Assembly: GCA_033819885.1 (NCBI GenBank)
Contig: JAQYUZ010000009.1
Coordinates: forward strand, 186,001-250,000
DNA from: Microbotryomycetes sp. JL201
Taxonomy: Eukaryota > Basidiomycota > Microbotryomycetes
Length of the DNA: 64,000 nt
Direction of reading: 5' to 3'
Shown: positions 22,759 to 34,661 of the stretch, piece by piece
Position numbering within the stretch: the stretch's first letter is position 1
How the letters are laid out: every line of letters starts with the position of its first letter
Position numbers and translations under genes: made by a program
The notes under the pieces: generated by a model
What the model saw: the letters and a program-made list of their open reading frames with translations, nothing else
Told to the model about the DNA's origin: nothing
The model's database searches: none

Positions 22759-24987
22759 TCAATCGACCTGACCTTCTTTCTCGGCTTCGAGCACTTTCGA
22801 CCACTCTTCATCCCATCGAATACCGTGCACCTCTTGCAGCTCGTCCGCATACTCTTGCAAAACCGTCTTCATCGCATATCTGACGACTGGCGTCGTCGGT
22901 ACCAACAAAGGCCCAACGCCTTTCAGGTCGTCTCGAACTCGAATCTCTTCGTCCGTTCCCTCGGCCGTGATCGTCTTGGACCACCTCAGCTCGAGGATCC
23001 GTCCTCGTACCATGCCATCGACAGCTCGGGCGCCCAGCTCCCGGCATAAAGGAAAGTACCGTAACGCAGGGTCGTGGCACAATCGAGCCATGACGAGCAG
23101 CAAATCGGCAGAAGAAAACGAAGCCGAGGAAGTTCCGGTCTTTGGACCCGCCGATTCACCTCCTTGGACAAACGGCGAAGGCGCAGAGTGCGGTGAAGCT
23201 TGGGCGAGGGGAGAGTAAATCTCAAACCCAGAAGCTTCCTCGTCGCCGGATTTGATAGGCATCGAATGAATCAGCTGCAAATTGAGCAAAGAATGCGCTT
23301 GCAGAAAGTGAGAAGATTGTTGGGCTGTCCCAAATTTCGTAAGCCGGTCAATCGTTCAGTGTCGAGGTGAGGGACGTACGTGCAATCTGGCCGTCCGAAT
23401 TGATGTACTCTGTGACATAATCTGACAAATGCGCCAGCTTGCCTCCGAAGACCTTGTAAAGATGGTCAAACTCGAGTCCCAGTCGAAGTTCTTCCGGTGT
23501 TCGAGGCCTAAGCACGTTTTCAAAGTACGTCTGAGCTTCTTGTTGGGAGCAATCGCCCACGCTCAAAATGTTGGCATGTTGCATGACGTTCATTTGACGC
23601 AACCAGTGCATGTAGAACGGGTCGCTCGTGGCGTGTATGACGTGGCACAAGCGGTCCTGCTTTGTGAGGACAAGCATTGAGTCGAGCAAGGTCTTCATCG
23701 CGCTGTCGTTCTGAATGAGAGCTGGCAGCTGTCGTCGATCACTGTCAGACGAACCCTTGACAGCCTAAAGCTGTACGTGTACGTACCTTGTGCGCCTCGT
23801 CCAAGAAGAGGCAAGGGATCCGCTTCTGCAGCGGCTGTGGCTTGTCTGCGTCAAGTCCACCGCCCTGAGTCTTCAGAGGCCGCGGTTGATCCGAATCGTA
23901 ATGGGGCTGCTCTGTCTTTGGTCTTTGCCTTTTCTCATTGGTGGTTCTTGCAGCCGCCAAGTCAATGTCATCTTCCTTTGAAGGCGTTGGTGTCGGACCC
24001 CTTTCGAGCGTGTCTTTCGAACCGTCTCTCGCCTTGGGCTTTGCAGCGTCTTTCGCTTTCGCTTCATCCTCTTCTCGCTTCCTATCCTCTTGGCTCTTTG
24101 GCTGAAATTCCCAATACTTGAGCAAGGCGCTTTGGAAGAATTCGAGTAGCCGCGCCACGTCTGCCGTTGTCACGGGCGCGCCGCCGTCCGCTATCCTCTG
24201 TAGCACGTCTGCCTTATCGTGCTTGAAAGCGTAAGATTCCTTTTCGAATACGTCCCAGCCCCACTCTTTACCCAGCATCTGAGGCATGGACGCAAAATAG
24301 GATTCCATCTGCGAGGCGAGGCTCAAGTAAAGGGAATGCAAATCCGCGAAGCCAGCCAAGCGCAGATCAAAGGATATGCAATGGTATTTCTCGTCGTTTG
24401 ACAAAACTTGTCGACACAGAGCCGTCTTGCCGACCGAGCTTGCTCCGAAGAGGACCGTCAACGATGGGACTGACCCAAGAGCGCGTTCCAGTGCTTGTAG
24501 CTCCTTCGGTCGATCGTGGAATCCGGGCAAGGGCGAAAACGTGTGCGAGACGGGAACTGAAGGGCAAGAATCAGCTCTCGCCACTTGCTGCTGTTTCCTT
24601 TCGGCCCGACTTGCTCTGTGCCTTTTCTGCCTGGTCTTGCAATTCTTGTCGAGCTTCCTCTAATAGTCGTTTGCTCTCTTTCAAACTTCGTAATACGTCT
24701 GCGGGCTGTACTCGATGAGACGCGCACATGACGCGAGTCAGCACTCGGATGGTTGACCGCGACATCAGGTCACGCACATTGGTGACCACTTGCAGCAGCT
24801 CTCCGATTCCAAAAAACGTTCTGTGCTGCACGCAGAGCAGGCCACACTGCTTGTCGGGCAGCTTAACCGATACCAGTCGCGACTGCGGCGAGATCAACAA
24901 GGTCGACAGCCGCCGCACATGGTACCGCAATGGAGGGCGAGACGTTCTTGACAGACCTCTTGCTGCCCTCGCTGCAATCGGCAGCAT
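22759..24987 (-). CDS. P-loop ATPase of the archaeal-ATPase-domain type, probably mitochondrial
   Basis: STAND-like P-loop NTPase. Certain coding blocks on the minus strand are about 24611-24987, up to 24584 down to 23787, 23380-23728 and 22759-23324. The first 30 residues from the ATG at 24985-24987 are rich in Arg, Ser and Leu and lack acids (MLPIAARAARGLSRTSRP), like a mitochondrial presequence. A helical linker (KESKRLLEEARQELQDQAEK) leads into SHTFSPLPGF, Walker A GASSVGKTAL and Walker B CLFLDEAHK. A Lys/Glu-rich insert sits between the Walker motifs. The junction between the linker and the ATPase domain (about 24571-24620) changes frame and is not settled; a 34-nt intron 24577-24610 would give 693 residues. 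Biological role unknown. Confidence 0.75.
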
Positions 24988-25137
24988 GACTGTCGACACA
25001 GAGGTCGTCAAGAGGCCGATGACGCCGGCCGAAGCTCAAAGCGGCTCTCGTTTGCGCTCGGGCCTCTAATCTTGAATGGTATTGGTTACAACAAGCACCG
25101 CAACGAACAACAACACGCGTGAAAGCCCATTTGAAGC

Positions 25138-26024
25138 TCAATTCCTCCGCTTCTTGCGCCCGGTAGACGAGCTCGTCTCGTCGTCGCTCGAATCTGCCAG
25201 TGCTTCGCTAGGCCGTACATCGACGACCTGTTATAGACAGTTGAAGTCAGCGAGAGGCCGGCACTCGTGACGGCAAGCTTAGGCATTAACCTTTTGATAT
25301 GTCGAACTGCTCATGCTAAACATGCGATCGCTCGTTCTAGGCTCGTCCATGCCCCGACCGCGCTTGCGATCCGCATTGCTGCTGGTAGCCTTCACGTACG
25401 AATCGTCTGAGAAGCGCACGAAACAAAGTCAGAGACACAGATGTCCGCCAAGCCGGGATCAACGCACAGCCCTTGATGATGTTGCCAAATTGTGCTGGGC
25501 CATTTGAAGCTTGCGCTGGGAACAGTTGATCTGCCAAGTACGAGCCTTCGAATGCATAGATGGATGCTTCAAGTGTAGCCTGAGAGTGTAGCACTCGTCA
25601 GCCAGAGCCTGTATAGCCAGCTTCAACATGTCCGGGCGGGAGGACCGGGCCCGTTGTCGCCTCCGAGGTGCACATCGCCAAGCCCTACGGACTAAGTATC
25701 ACTAGCAAAACTCACAAGCTCTTGATCGACCTTCTTTTTGCGCTCGAGGAACGTGCGCAGCTCCTTGCGGCTTTCATCCAGCTTCTTGCGCGCTTCTGCT
25801 GGGGACAATTGGTCCAGAGGACTAGCAGGCTTGACAGGTACTTGTCCACCCTTGTCTTTCTGCTGTCCGTTTGCGCCGTCCGCTGCAGTCTTTTCGCCAT
25901 TTGTTGTTGCGCCCGCGGCTGCACCGCCTGCAGACGCGCCAGTCTTTGACGACCCTCCTGTCGCAGCATCTTTGGAGGTGCTCTTGTCATCCTTGGCCTC
26001 CTTTGACGCGGCCGCGGTCGACAT
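25138..26024 (-). CDS. EAF6: chromatin modification protein EAF6 (NuA4/MORF histone acetyltransferase subunit)
   Basis: Small subunit of nuclear histone acetyltransferase complexes. Exons on the minus strand: 25716-26024, 25468-25579, 25291-25406 and 25138-25227, giving 208 residues. The Eaf6/NuA4 coiled-coil domain is clear: ARKKLDESRKELRTFLERKK, then ATLEASIYAFEGSYL and GPAQFGNIIKGYDSYVK across intron 2. An unusually long Ala/Gly/Lys-rich N-terminal stretch (about residues 1-70) precedes it. The C-terminus has RMFSMSSSTYQ, an acidic Ser run and a basic GRKKRRN end that could act as a nuclear signal. The ATG at 26022-26024 was chosen because upstream in-frame sequence lacks family similarity. 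Confidence 0.9.
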
Positions 26025-26183
26025 GTCGTGGCTCGAGGAGAGAGGCCAAAGCGTACAGTGCGCGCGACGAAGGTGACGCTGTACACACCCCTTCGAGACG
26101 CATATCAATCTTCCTTGGGTCAATCGTGTCAACCACGACATATCTTGTCTGTGGATAAACATTTGAAAGCGATTGGATTTTCA

Positions 26184-26885
26184 TCAAGGCTTCTTTCGTC
26201 TGCTCGATCGTGACAGGCTGTGCTCTTCAGACATTGCAGCCCTCCTCGCTCGCGACTTGGTCGCACTCTTGTTGATGTTCAACTCCCCCTCAATCTTGGA
26301 ATAATCCAACTTGATTGGCGAACCAAACTCGCCCTTGAGTTCGGATTTTAAATCGCTTGGAATAGACTTGGACGTCATGTACGCCGGACCATACAGCGCG
26401 TCTTCGAGCCAATCAGGATTGGGGTCGCCTGGCTTGAGCTGTTGAGGCAAAACTGACGTTGTAGGCGGCGGGGACGTTCCGACCACTCGTCTTGGTTCTG
26501 GCGCTCGTGCTCTGTACCGTTCAGGCTCGGATTGAGGACGACTCGGTGGTGCTAAATCTGGCTCGTGGTCCGATTCAAGTAGCTCGGCGGGCAAAAAAGT
26601 GTCGCCATAGTCGTCCCTGTAGTCAAGTTCTCGCAGAAAAGCGAAAGGATTGCTCGGCAAACGAGAGCTCGGCACGGTCGACAACCGAGTCGGTGGAAGC
26701 TGTCGGTTTGTGATCGACTGGGAAGGACCTATAGGCTGACTGTAGGTCTTCGAGACCGTATCTAGGGGCGCTGTATAACCTTGGGAGAACTGCTCGATCG
26801 CCAAGGCGCGCGAGCTCGGGACGAATGGCGTTGGACCGACGCGGCGCCTACCTTGCGTGGGCTTGAGAATCTGGTTTGGTTTCAT
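26184..26885 (-). CDS. hypothetical Pro/Ser-rich protein
   Basis: Unrecognised protein of 233 residues from the ATG at 26883-26885 (MKPNQILKPTQGRRRVGPTPF). It is mostly disordered, with many Pro, Ser and Arg residues, an acidic patch around RELDYRDDYGDTFLPAELLE, and conserved-looking blocks such as DWLEDALYGPAYMTSK and DLKSELKGEFGSPIK. The basic end SRARRAAMSEEHSLSRSSRRKKP may be a nuclear localisation signal. The stop lies about 160 nt from the EAF6 start on the same strand. Further upstream exons are possible, because the frame stays open to about 26924 without another ATG. The coding call rests on the long open frame and coherent composition. Confidence 0.6.
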   Translation of the reverse strand: MKPNQILKPTQGRRRVGPTPFVPSSRALAIEQFSQGYTAPLDTVSKTYSQPIGPSQSITNRQLPPTRLSTVPSSRLPSNPFAFLRELDYRDDYGDTFLPAELLESDHEPDLAPPSRPQSEPERYRARAPEPRRVVGTSPPPTTSVLPQQLKPGDPNPDWLEDALYGPAYMTSKSIPSDLKSELKGEFGSPIKLDYSKIEGELNINKSATKSRARRAAMSEEHSLSRSSRRKKP

Positions 26886-27792
26886 ATCCTGAATCTCTGC
26901 AACAATTGTCACGCACGTGACCAAGACTCCTGAGGGTGGCCGAGCACTTGCAACAGCTTGGAGGTTTTCGAATAGAGTGACTTAATCTTGTACTGCTGGT
27001 GCCACTGCCCGAACGTGCAAGTGTGCAAGCTCGCGCACACGCATAGTCGGAGGGTCAAAGCGCGACGTCAGCGCGCGAACCCCTGCAGCGTGTTTTTTTT
27101 TTCTGGGAAATTGTATAGCTCAATCTCGTGCGATACGATCGAATGCATATTCATAGATTCACAAATTTCAACAAGCTCGCTAGGCGGTTGACGTGATCGC
27201 AAGCATGCTACCGAACGTCGGTCGTTACACATAAATCTGCCATCTCTTGCAGCTGGTTTCTCAGCCTTGCTTTAGGCAGTGTGTTCCCGTAGTACAGAAG
27301 CGCAATTGAGAAGTTACCGCTTGCGATCTGAATCCGAACTCCATGCGCAGATTCAAGGAAGCGCCGCGATTGTCACACTGCAGTTCTGAGGCAGCCCAGG
27401 CTCACGCATTCAAATTCACATTGCCCCCTATAGACATCGCAAACGCCTTTGTGCGGAGAAAGGATAGGAAAGGAAGAAAGATCTAGAGACGGCATGTCAG
27501 AGAGGGCGGGACTCGTGTTCGTAAAGTGATGAACAGACCGAGCGGAGTCGCGCCAGCACTGTGCGTTCGACATGTCAGCACAAGCGAACGAGGTTTACGC
27601 AATGATGACAACAAGCATGAAAAGAAAAAGCGGGAAACTACGTTCTACACGGCATACTCTTCGGGACACCCAGAGCAGAGAATGAGCGTCCCTGTGAAAG
27701 GCGTGTATGCTAATACAGGCAGGTGCTTGGCAAAGTCGCCACTATATTGGAGAGTCAACAGCTGGAGATGCAGGTGCGACAAAGACTACTCA
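26886..27792. other. intergenic region without supported genes
   Basis: About 900 nt between the hypothetical gene start and the end of the zinc-finger gene, both on the minus strand. Short open frames on both strands have no motif and no consistent splicing partner. A 10-nt T-run lies near 27091. It should include the promoter of the hypothetical gene. Confidence 0.4.
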
Positions 27793-28774
27793 CTAATGAT
27801 GGGTGGCAAAGGCCAACTCAGTAGCGCGCAGAATCTGGGCAGGCACATTCCATCCGCAGCGCAAGCACAGCGCGCCTTGCATTTCATTGCCGGTGATAGA
27901 GCCAGATAAGCTGCAGCTTGGACATTGTGCGGCAATAATCGCTTGCTCGAATGCTTGAATGGCCTGTAGGGTCGCCGTCTGGTCTGTGCTTGGCCTGGCT
28001 GTCGAGTCTAGGCTCATGCTTTGCGTCTCATTCGAGTCCAAGCTCTGTGACGACGAATACAGCTGCGACGGGCTTAACTGGTTGTCGGCGAGATGCGAAA
28101 CGATAGGCGAACCAGGTTGTGGCGTCGAGTCGTGCTCCAGCATGTCGTCTGGCGGCTCTGGCTCTGTCGAGCGAGCAGTATAGTCAGGCCCGCGTCCAGA
28201 TAACGACAACGTACTCCTCACCTTCCTGGTCCTCTCGCATGTCTGCGTACGCCTCATAGTCTGCCTCGTCCATCTCGCTGCTCATTTGCGTCTCGTACCT
28301 CGCTTTCCATGACCTTTTCGCCTTCATGACTTCCAAGCCGATTATTAAATTCTCTTCGTCCGTCCATTCTTCCCATTCTCCCTGCCTCATCGCGCCCGGC
28401 CCATAATGTCCAGGTTCAAACGGGTTGCTCGGTTCGCCCAAGCTGAGGTCGCGACGCGGTTGGGCAGCCGGTCTCGCGGCCGCCAGCCTCCTTGAATTGA
28501 ATGTGACTGTTGACAGGGACGTGGGTGACGAGGATGCGGCGTGGGAAGTCTTCAAAACGCGTCGCGGAGCCCGGACGGACGTTGTGGACTTGTACGACGA
28601 CGAGCGGCCATTTCCCGGCTGACGAGGACGTGAAGAGGAGCTCGGGAGACTGGCAGCTGAAGTATTGGGGGCCCACTGGTCGTAAAAGGATGACGTCGTG
28701 GGCGAAGATGGTCCGTCGCTCGTCGTTGGCGGCGCATGCTGCTGCATGGCAAACGGGGACGATCCAGCGCTCAT
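27793..28774 (-). CDS. RPA-interacting-protein-like zinc finger protein
   Basis: Candidate relative of RIP/RPAIN, which ferries replication protein A into the nucleus. Two exons on the minus strand, 28222-28774 and 27793-28163, give 307 residues. The N-terminal half is Ser/Pro-rich and disordered. A basic-aromatic block (KAKRSWKARYETQMSSEM) resembles the N-terminal RPAIN motif, followed by an acidic stretch. The end carries a Cys pair CPSC, a spacer of about 17 residues and CLRCGW, as in the C-terminal zinc ribbon of that family. The intron (28164-28221) restores the frame between acidic and zinc segments (QEEPEPPDD). The assignment rests on motif order and spacing and is moderate. Confidence 0.6.
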
Positions 28775-28988
28775 GTAACCATCTACTGATGCCGGATGAG
28801 GTGATGGCGTGGCACGCTCGACTGCATGCAGTCAGATGTGGCAAGACACTGATCCACACCTGGAGAGGCTCGAGCTCAAACCATTTCAGGCCAAGAGCGA
28901 TTAAGCGGTAGTGATACAACGACGCATGCGTAGTCTACAGCTCAGTCGTGTCAGACTCAGACTTCGCCATACCACGGGCCAGCATTGC

Positions 28989-29060
28989 GTTTTTTTTTGA
29001 TTTTTTTTTGTTTTTTTTTTTGTTTTTTTTTGTTTTTTTTGTTTTTTTGTTCTTTTTGTC
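28989..29060. repeat. poly(dT) low-complexity tract
   Basis: About 70 nt almost entirely of T runs of 7-11 broken by single G or A bases. It lies between the stop of the double-RRM gene (29068 side) and the start of the zinc finger gene (28774), both on the minus strand, so it reads as a poly(dA) tract upstream of the latter. Such tracts commonly exclude nucleosomes or mark transcript ends. Confidence 0.8.
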
Positions 29061-29067
29061 CGACTCC

Positions 29068-30940
29068 TCAAGCTAGCTCACGACCACTGCAAGCTGAATC
29101 ATCAGCGAACGCAAGCAAGTCCCATTGCAAAACACTCACACTCCACCTGTTGAGCGAACGCTTGCGCGACAAGGGTGACGGACTTGCTTCTAGCTCCGAG
29201 GTATTGTCCTTAAGGGTGTCATCCATGCTCGCTATTTGAGCCGAGTCATCGCCGTCAGCACTTACAATCAGCGGCAAACTCTTACTTGCGGCCACTGAAG
29301 GGCTTCCAACCTCCGCACTCGAATCGTAGGAGTGGTCAGTCTCGCTCGATTGTAACCAGTCCAACTGATCCCGGGCATTGCTGCTAGTGAACTGATTTGG
29401 CGAGAGCGCAAAACTAGGTGGAGCACCGTAGTTTGTAACAGCGGCCGTATTATCCTTCTGAGGATAGTTGCGTGGCGGCGACCAGGTCCGTGACGCGCTG
29501 CGATCCTGAGTAGGGGCCCCTCTTAAGAATTCGCTGCGACGAGTGTAAAGCGAGGAAAAGCCGCAATCGAGAGGTGAGAATACGAACGACGGAGGGCGGA
29601 TCGAGCCAGAGCCATCAGACGAACTCGGTGGCGTGCTATTTGTTGTCCATTTTGTCGACCAGGGTGTCGCATGTGGTAGATGACGCTGGCTCGGAGAAGA
29701 TGGGGGCGTATACAATCCAGCAAAACCAGGACCAAATGAATCAATGGCTTTTTTGAAAGCCTTTTGCTCTTGACTGTCTGCAAAGCGAACTTTGAGAGGG
29801 CCGGATGCTCCAGGCACACGCATCTTGTTGAGCCTCTTGATGGCTTGCTCAGCGGCCGTGCGGTCAGCGAGTCGAGCAAAGCCGACACCTCTCGAGACAC
29901 CGACACCATGTCGCTTGCGTTCCGGCAAGTGATCGTACTCGCGCAGAACGCGGGCTGAGCACACTTGCGTTGGCAAGAACAAGGCACGAAGGTCGCTCTC
30001 ATCGTAATCAAGCGGCAAGTTGGACAGGTATAGATTGCTCGAGTTTTCATCTTCCAAGCGCTTCAGCTTGAGGTTCACAGTCTCGTTGGCGAGGGTTGCT
30101 TCAAGGCCAAGGGCTCTGAGGGCGAGAACCGCGCGTTGGGCTTCTGAGACGTGTTTGAACATGATGTATCCAGTCCCTTGGCACAACGGAGAGCCAACGT
30201 GTGGCATAGTCTTGTCTCGGATTGTTCGAACCGAGATGACCTGGCCCCACGATGTCCCGAGCTTCTGCAGGGCGGCATCGTCCACCTGAGGTGGCAGGCC
30301 GCGGACCTGTGGGCATAAATGTCGGCAAAATTTCACATTGCCTGGTCGATGCGCTCACATGTACATTGGTTGATGCAAGAATTGGCGTAGTCGCTGCGGC
30401 CCGCAATTCGGAAAAGTGAGTGGTGTCCACGTGACTCGCGTCGGCACAAGAATTCACATTTCACTGCTTCCGTGCCGCTTGGCAGTGGGGACGTGAGAGA
30501 ACCGGGTCGAAGTGGGAACGCTGTAAGAAGTCTTCAGAAGTTTGCCGTCGGCAGTACACAGCATCGCGACACTTACGAATCTGGGCTGTCAAGAGGTGCG
30601 GAAGATTTTCATGCTGATGGCGGTGTGTTTCGGACGGGGGGCTGAGTGACGCCGACGGCGTGAGTGGCAGCAATCCTGGAGGCGAGACTTGAACGGGGAC
30701 ATGCGAGAGCATGACGGGGTAGCCGTTGAATGTCGCGAGCGGGTGAGGTATCTTTTGAAATGATTTTCGAGCCTGTGTCGCGAAAGACAGGCTGCTGCCT
30801 GCTGTGCCGGGCATTAGAGGCGAGCTGCTGTCGAGACGGAGCTGCCAATTTTTTATCGGCGTCGTATATAGGTCGCTCGCCTGCATTGTCAGCGCGTTGT
30901 GGTTGAAAGCCAGGCTGATACTGCCGCTGGGCTTGAGCAT
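29068..30940 (-). CDS. protein with two RNA recognition motifs
   Basis: RNA-binding protein, likely acting in mRNA control. Model exons on the minus strand: 30577-30940, 30359-30393 and 29068-30306, giving 545 residues. RRM1 begins STNVHVRGLPP (RNP2-like, joined over an intron) and contains GTGYIMFKHV (RNP1-like). RRM2 begins NLYLSNLPLDY (RNP2) and contains RGVGFARLAD (RNP1). The tandem order and spacing resemble Scr1/RBMS (MSSP) type proteins. The C-terminal 200 residues are Ser/Pro/Asn-rich and disordered. The start is uncertain: the ATG at 30938-30940 is the first in a frame that is open further upstream. The first intron (30394-30576) is long and may hide another exon. Confidence 0.8.
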
Positions 30941-31436
30941 TTCGCCATCGCGACGCCCGAGCGAGCAATCAAACGATCTGCAGAGAGGGATCGGCTGGCG
31001 TAAGGACGATCCCAAGACGGCAAATTCGACTGTCACATGCTCTTTGGAGGGCGAGAAATCACCAACTCGGTGAGTATTTCAAGGCGGCTGCATTGCTATG
31101 CTTGCCGTGTTGAGTGCTGCGGTTTACTACGCGCGTGATGGGCGCCACATGCAATCCGAAGTATGCCACGAGACAAGCGCGATGACCCAAGCAGCTGAGC
31201 AGGTGACAGGCATACTCGGATGTAGGCTATGCCTTGGCTAGGCTTTCATTCGGAACAAGTCGAAACGTGGCAGAATGCCGATCGCTTGCCCAGGGCTGCT
31301 TGCCTTCCACTTATTACATTCGCGACAATGCTATCAAGCGCAGCAGCTATTTCGCTCAATCAATCTTCTTGAACGGAGAATATTTGTCGCGCTGCAGCTC
31401 CACAACCTGCGGCAACCTCGAATAGGCGCTTGAACC
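30941..31436. promoter_or_regulatory. divergent intergenic region, RRM gene and SIN1
   Basis: About 500 nt between the start codons of two divergent genes, presumed to contain both promoters. The RRM frame is open to about 31036, so its first part may be coding. No specific element was recognised. Confidence 0.35.
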
Positions 31437-34400
31437 ATGTCGCTCCTCGCCGACAGAGAGTCAGTGCACGATCAGGTCAGCAAGCGTCAAGTGTGCTCGC
31501 TGACTCTCTCTGCTATGTACCAGCTTCCTGTTGCATGCGCTGCGGCTCAACTACGTTCGCAGCGTGCTACCGAATCACGCTCCGGCCGGCAACGCACCCG
31601 GCACAGGACCCTACAACCTCATCTCGTTTGACGCGGACTCGTCGACTGTCACATCGCCGTATGTCGTCGCCGCGGGACTCGCAGATACCGGTAGGTGGCC
31701 CGAGCTCAACTCCGGCAGATCCAGTCCACCGCTCGCCCCCATGTATGGCAGGTCAGACTCTTCCCTGAATCCGGCAGACCACAGACGCAGAAGCGCTGGA
31801 CAAGCTTCGTCAACTACAACGGCAGGAGACGGACCGGCTGGGCCAGGACTCGACTACACTCAGACGATTGGCAAAGGTCCAGCGAGTATTGGCATGCGCG
31901 TCACAGGCCGTCGTAGTTGGAAGGGCAAACGACGTCCAAGCGAAAAGGTGCTCAAGGATGGCACTCAGGATCATGACGGATTTCACGAAGTTTTGGGTGA
32001 AAGCTTTGGGTCAGCCGTCGACTGCCAGTATCCGATGCTTAGCTCTGACAATCTACACCTATAGTCGAAGTCCACTTGAGCGATCGATTCATCGCAAGAG
32101 ACTCAGTGACCAATCTGTGGCGGCAGGAGTCGCGCCGCCGCCAATCGTCCTGCACTCGCCAAGCCAGAGCAGCCCACTGGAATCACCGCGAAACTATCTC
32201 AACAATGATATTTCATTGTCCTTGCACAGGCAGGAAAACCTTGACCCAGTCAATACCGTCACCTCTGACGCGGCTCAGCCATCGTCGGCTCTAGTTAGTT
32301 CACCTCCTCTGATGGCGGCCTCACCGCTAGAATCCGCTCTCAAAACAGACGCAGAGGGCCCGCGTTTGATGCTTGACATCAGCGCTAGTCCAGCGTCTCC
32401 GGACGGCGACTCGTCATCGAGCTCGCTTGTGCCAGCCTCGCCAATATCGAACTCAACGTCTGCCCAAGACACGGCTGCCAATTCGCTATCGCAAGGCATT
32501 TTAATCTCGGATGCAAGCCTGGGCACCTCTCTGTCACAGAGTGGAAAGGCTGGATCAAATCAAATGACTGCTAGCCCGGAGCAAGGCGATCTCTCGCTGC
32601 CGGCACAAACGCAGCTTGACGCAGATCAGCCAGCTGCGAGGCCCGTCCCAATGTTTGCCGGACCAGCTGGTTTCCGTCCTCGTGAGCGACGCCGGGTCAA
32701 CGTCAGCGGTCGACTGCTCGTACCCATCGTAGAGCCGTCGAATGGAGATAAGACGACTCCAGCTGTGACAGCTTCGGCCGTACAGAGCGGTGCAGTTCGT
32801 CTCCGAACAGTATCCGAAGACGAGAGGATACGCAAGTCCGAGGGCAGACCTTCCAGTCGCGATGAGGCTCAGCATTCCGATAGCACCGAGCAAACGACAC
32901 GAAGTGCCTCTCGCCGTCGACGGAGAACTCACCGCCGACCCAGCTCTGAGCATCTCATGTTTCGAAAGCGGACCACACCTGCACATCCTCAAGTATCTGC
33001 ACTGACGGTCATGCTGCAGGCACAAACGAACGGAGAATCGTCTTCGAACCCGTTCGCAAGATTGTATGCTGCTATGGCTTCAACAGGACCGGACGCTCTC
33101 AAGCTCAAGGTGTATTTTCCTCAATCAAATTCGCCATCGAAGCCTCTTTTGCTAAGCGTCAAGCGCGATTTGATAGTCGAAGAGGTGATCGGAGCTGGAC
33201 TGTACACTTTCTGGGAGGAGGGCAGGCAGCCCTTGATCGAGGTGGAAGAACAAGGCGACGACGGCGACGAGACTGCGAAATGGAATCTGAGGATTGTTGA
33301 AGATGACGGGGAGGTTGACGAAGACTTCCCAGCTCTCGACAGGCTGAGAAGCATCTCGGCTTTTTCGTTCGGCGAATTCGCCATTGTACCTGCCCTTGGC
33401 GCGCAGAGTGAGTGACACTATGCTCGAATAATGTATCATGACTGACTTGAACATCTCGTTAGTCAAAGATAATCTGGCTAAACAAGCGAGCATTCAGAGG
33501 CGACCATCAAGAATACTCGGGCCGAAACGCGCAATTTCGCAAAATGCTGTCCAGCCCACCAATCCAGACGGCCCTGAAGGTCTCATGCCGGCTGACGTCA
33601 TCGCCTCGACCAGCCTTTTGCCGCCCAACATTCCGGAGGGAGTCTCATCAGGCACGGCTTCGGTAATCACACTCAAAGTCAAATTTTCGCCGACTCACGG
33701 TGTCGACGGAGGCACAAGCACGCTCCAGGTACCGAGCGACATGTACTTGAATGACGTGTTAGGTAACTGGGCGCCAGCTTTCACGACACAAGGTTGTCTG
33801 ACACTACTCTCGCGTCGCACAGGCTATATATGCCGCAAACGGGGTCTCGAGAACGTCAAAGATTGGGCACTGATCGTCAAACACAATCGAAACAATGTCA
33901 TCGTTCCACTCGACAGGCATGTCGACAGTCTCGGCGGCAAGCACGAGGTCGTTGTCATGCCGCGAACTTCGCTTGCCGGCGCGAGATCACTCAAGCCGAC
34001 TGTTTTACAGAATACAAACCCCAGCGGTGAGTATAAATGACAGACGTCTTGTAGCATTCTGGCTGAGCTAGGGCTATCTACGCAGCTTCAATCTTTGCGC
34101 CTCGTCATGACGCCGGTCCGCCAAAGTATCAAACAGCGGCAGACATGGCCTCATCGGCGTCGTATCAGAAATGGAATGTTCAACGCAAGCTCCCCGTGCC
34201 TCTCGGTCGGCATCCGCGCTGCATCGTCATTGACGGAGATTAGTGAGTCGACGCGTGCACACGAAGGAGGCATGAGCTGATATTTTGTTGCTGTAGCATT
34301 CATTTCCTGACGATGGACAGTAAAGGCATGGCGGAAACCGGTCGCACGTCATCCTTTCACATTTCAAACGTCAAAGATTGTCGTCTGTCTCGTCGGTCGA

Positions 34401-34567
34401 CGTCGGCGTTCAAAATTACTGTGCGCAAGAATCACGGCGAGAAGCGATACGATTTTGAAGCTGAAGACGGCAACGAAGCAATCGACATTGTGCATCAAAC
34501 CAAAGCTCTCATGGCGACTTGGCAGGCAGAAGAAGCAGCGAGGCTCGCTCAACGGAATTTGTTGTAG
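31437..34567 (+). CDS. AVO1: TORC2 subunit SIN1/AVO1
   Basis: Scaffold subunit of TOR complex 2 that recruits AGC-kinase substrates at the plasma membrane. Exons 31437-31459, 31524-31947, 32015-33407, 33463-33762, 33825-34026 region (acceptor near 33822), 34086-34242 and 34297-34567 give about 923 residues. The N-terminus MSLLADRDFLLHALRLNY, formed only after intron 1, matches the conserved SIN1 start. The CRIM domain spans about residues 495-615 (FARLYAAMAST, LKVYFPQSNS, SISAFSFGEFAIVP). A Ras-binding-like segment includes DMYLNDVLGYICRKRGLENV. A C-terminal PH domain runs from about residue 800 (SYQKWNVQRKLP, HPRCIVIDGDYIHFL) to ALMATWQAEE. The middle is Ser-rich and disordered. The exon 2/3 junction is the least certain. 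Confidence 0.9.
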
Positions 34568-34661
34568 AAAAGATTACCATTTTCCCACTGTTGTTACGAA
34601 CGAATTGCTGAAAAGCCAAACGGTACGCGCAAATTTCTCTTTTGCGAAGGTTTCATGTTTC

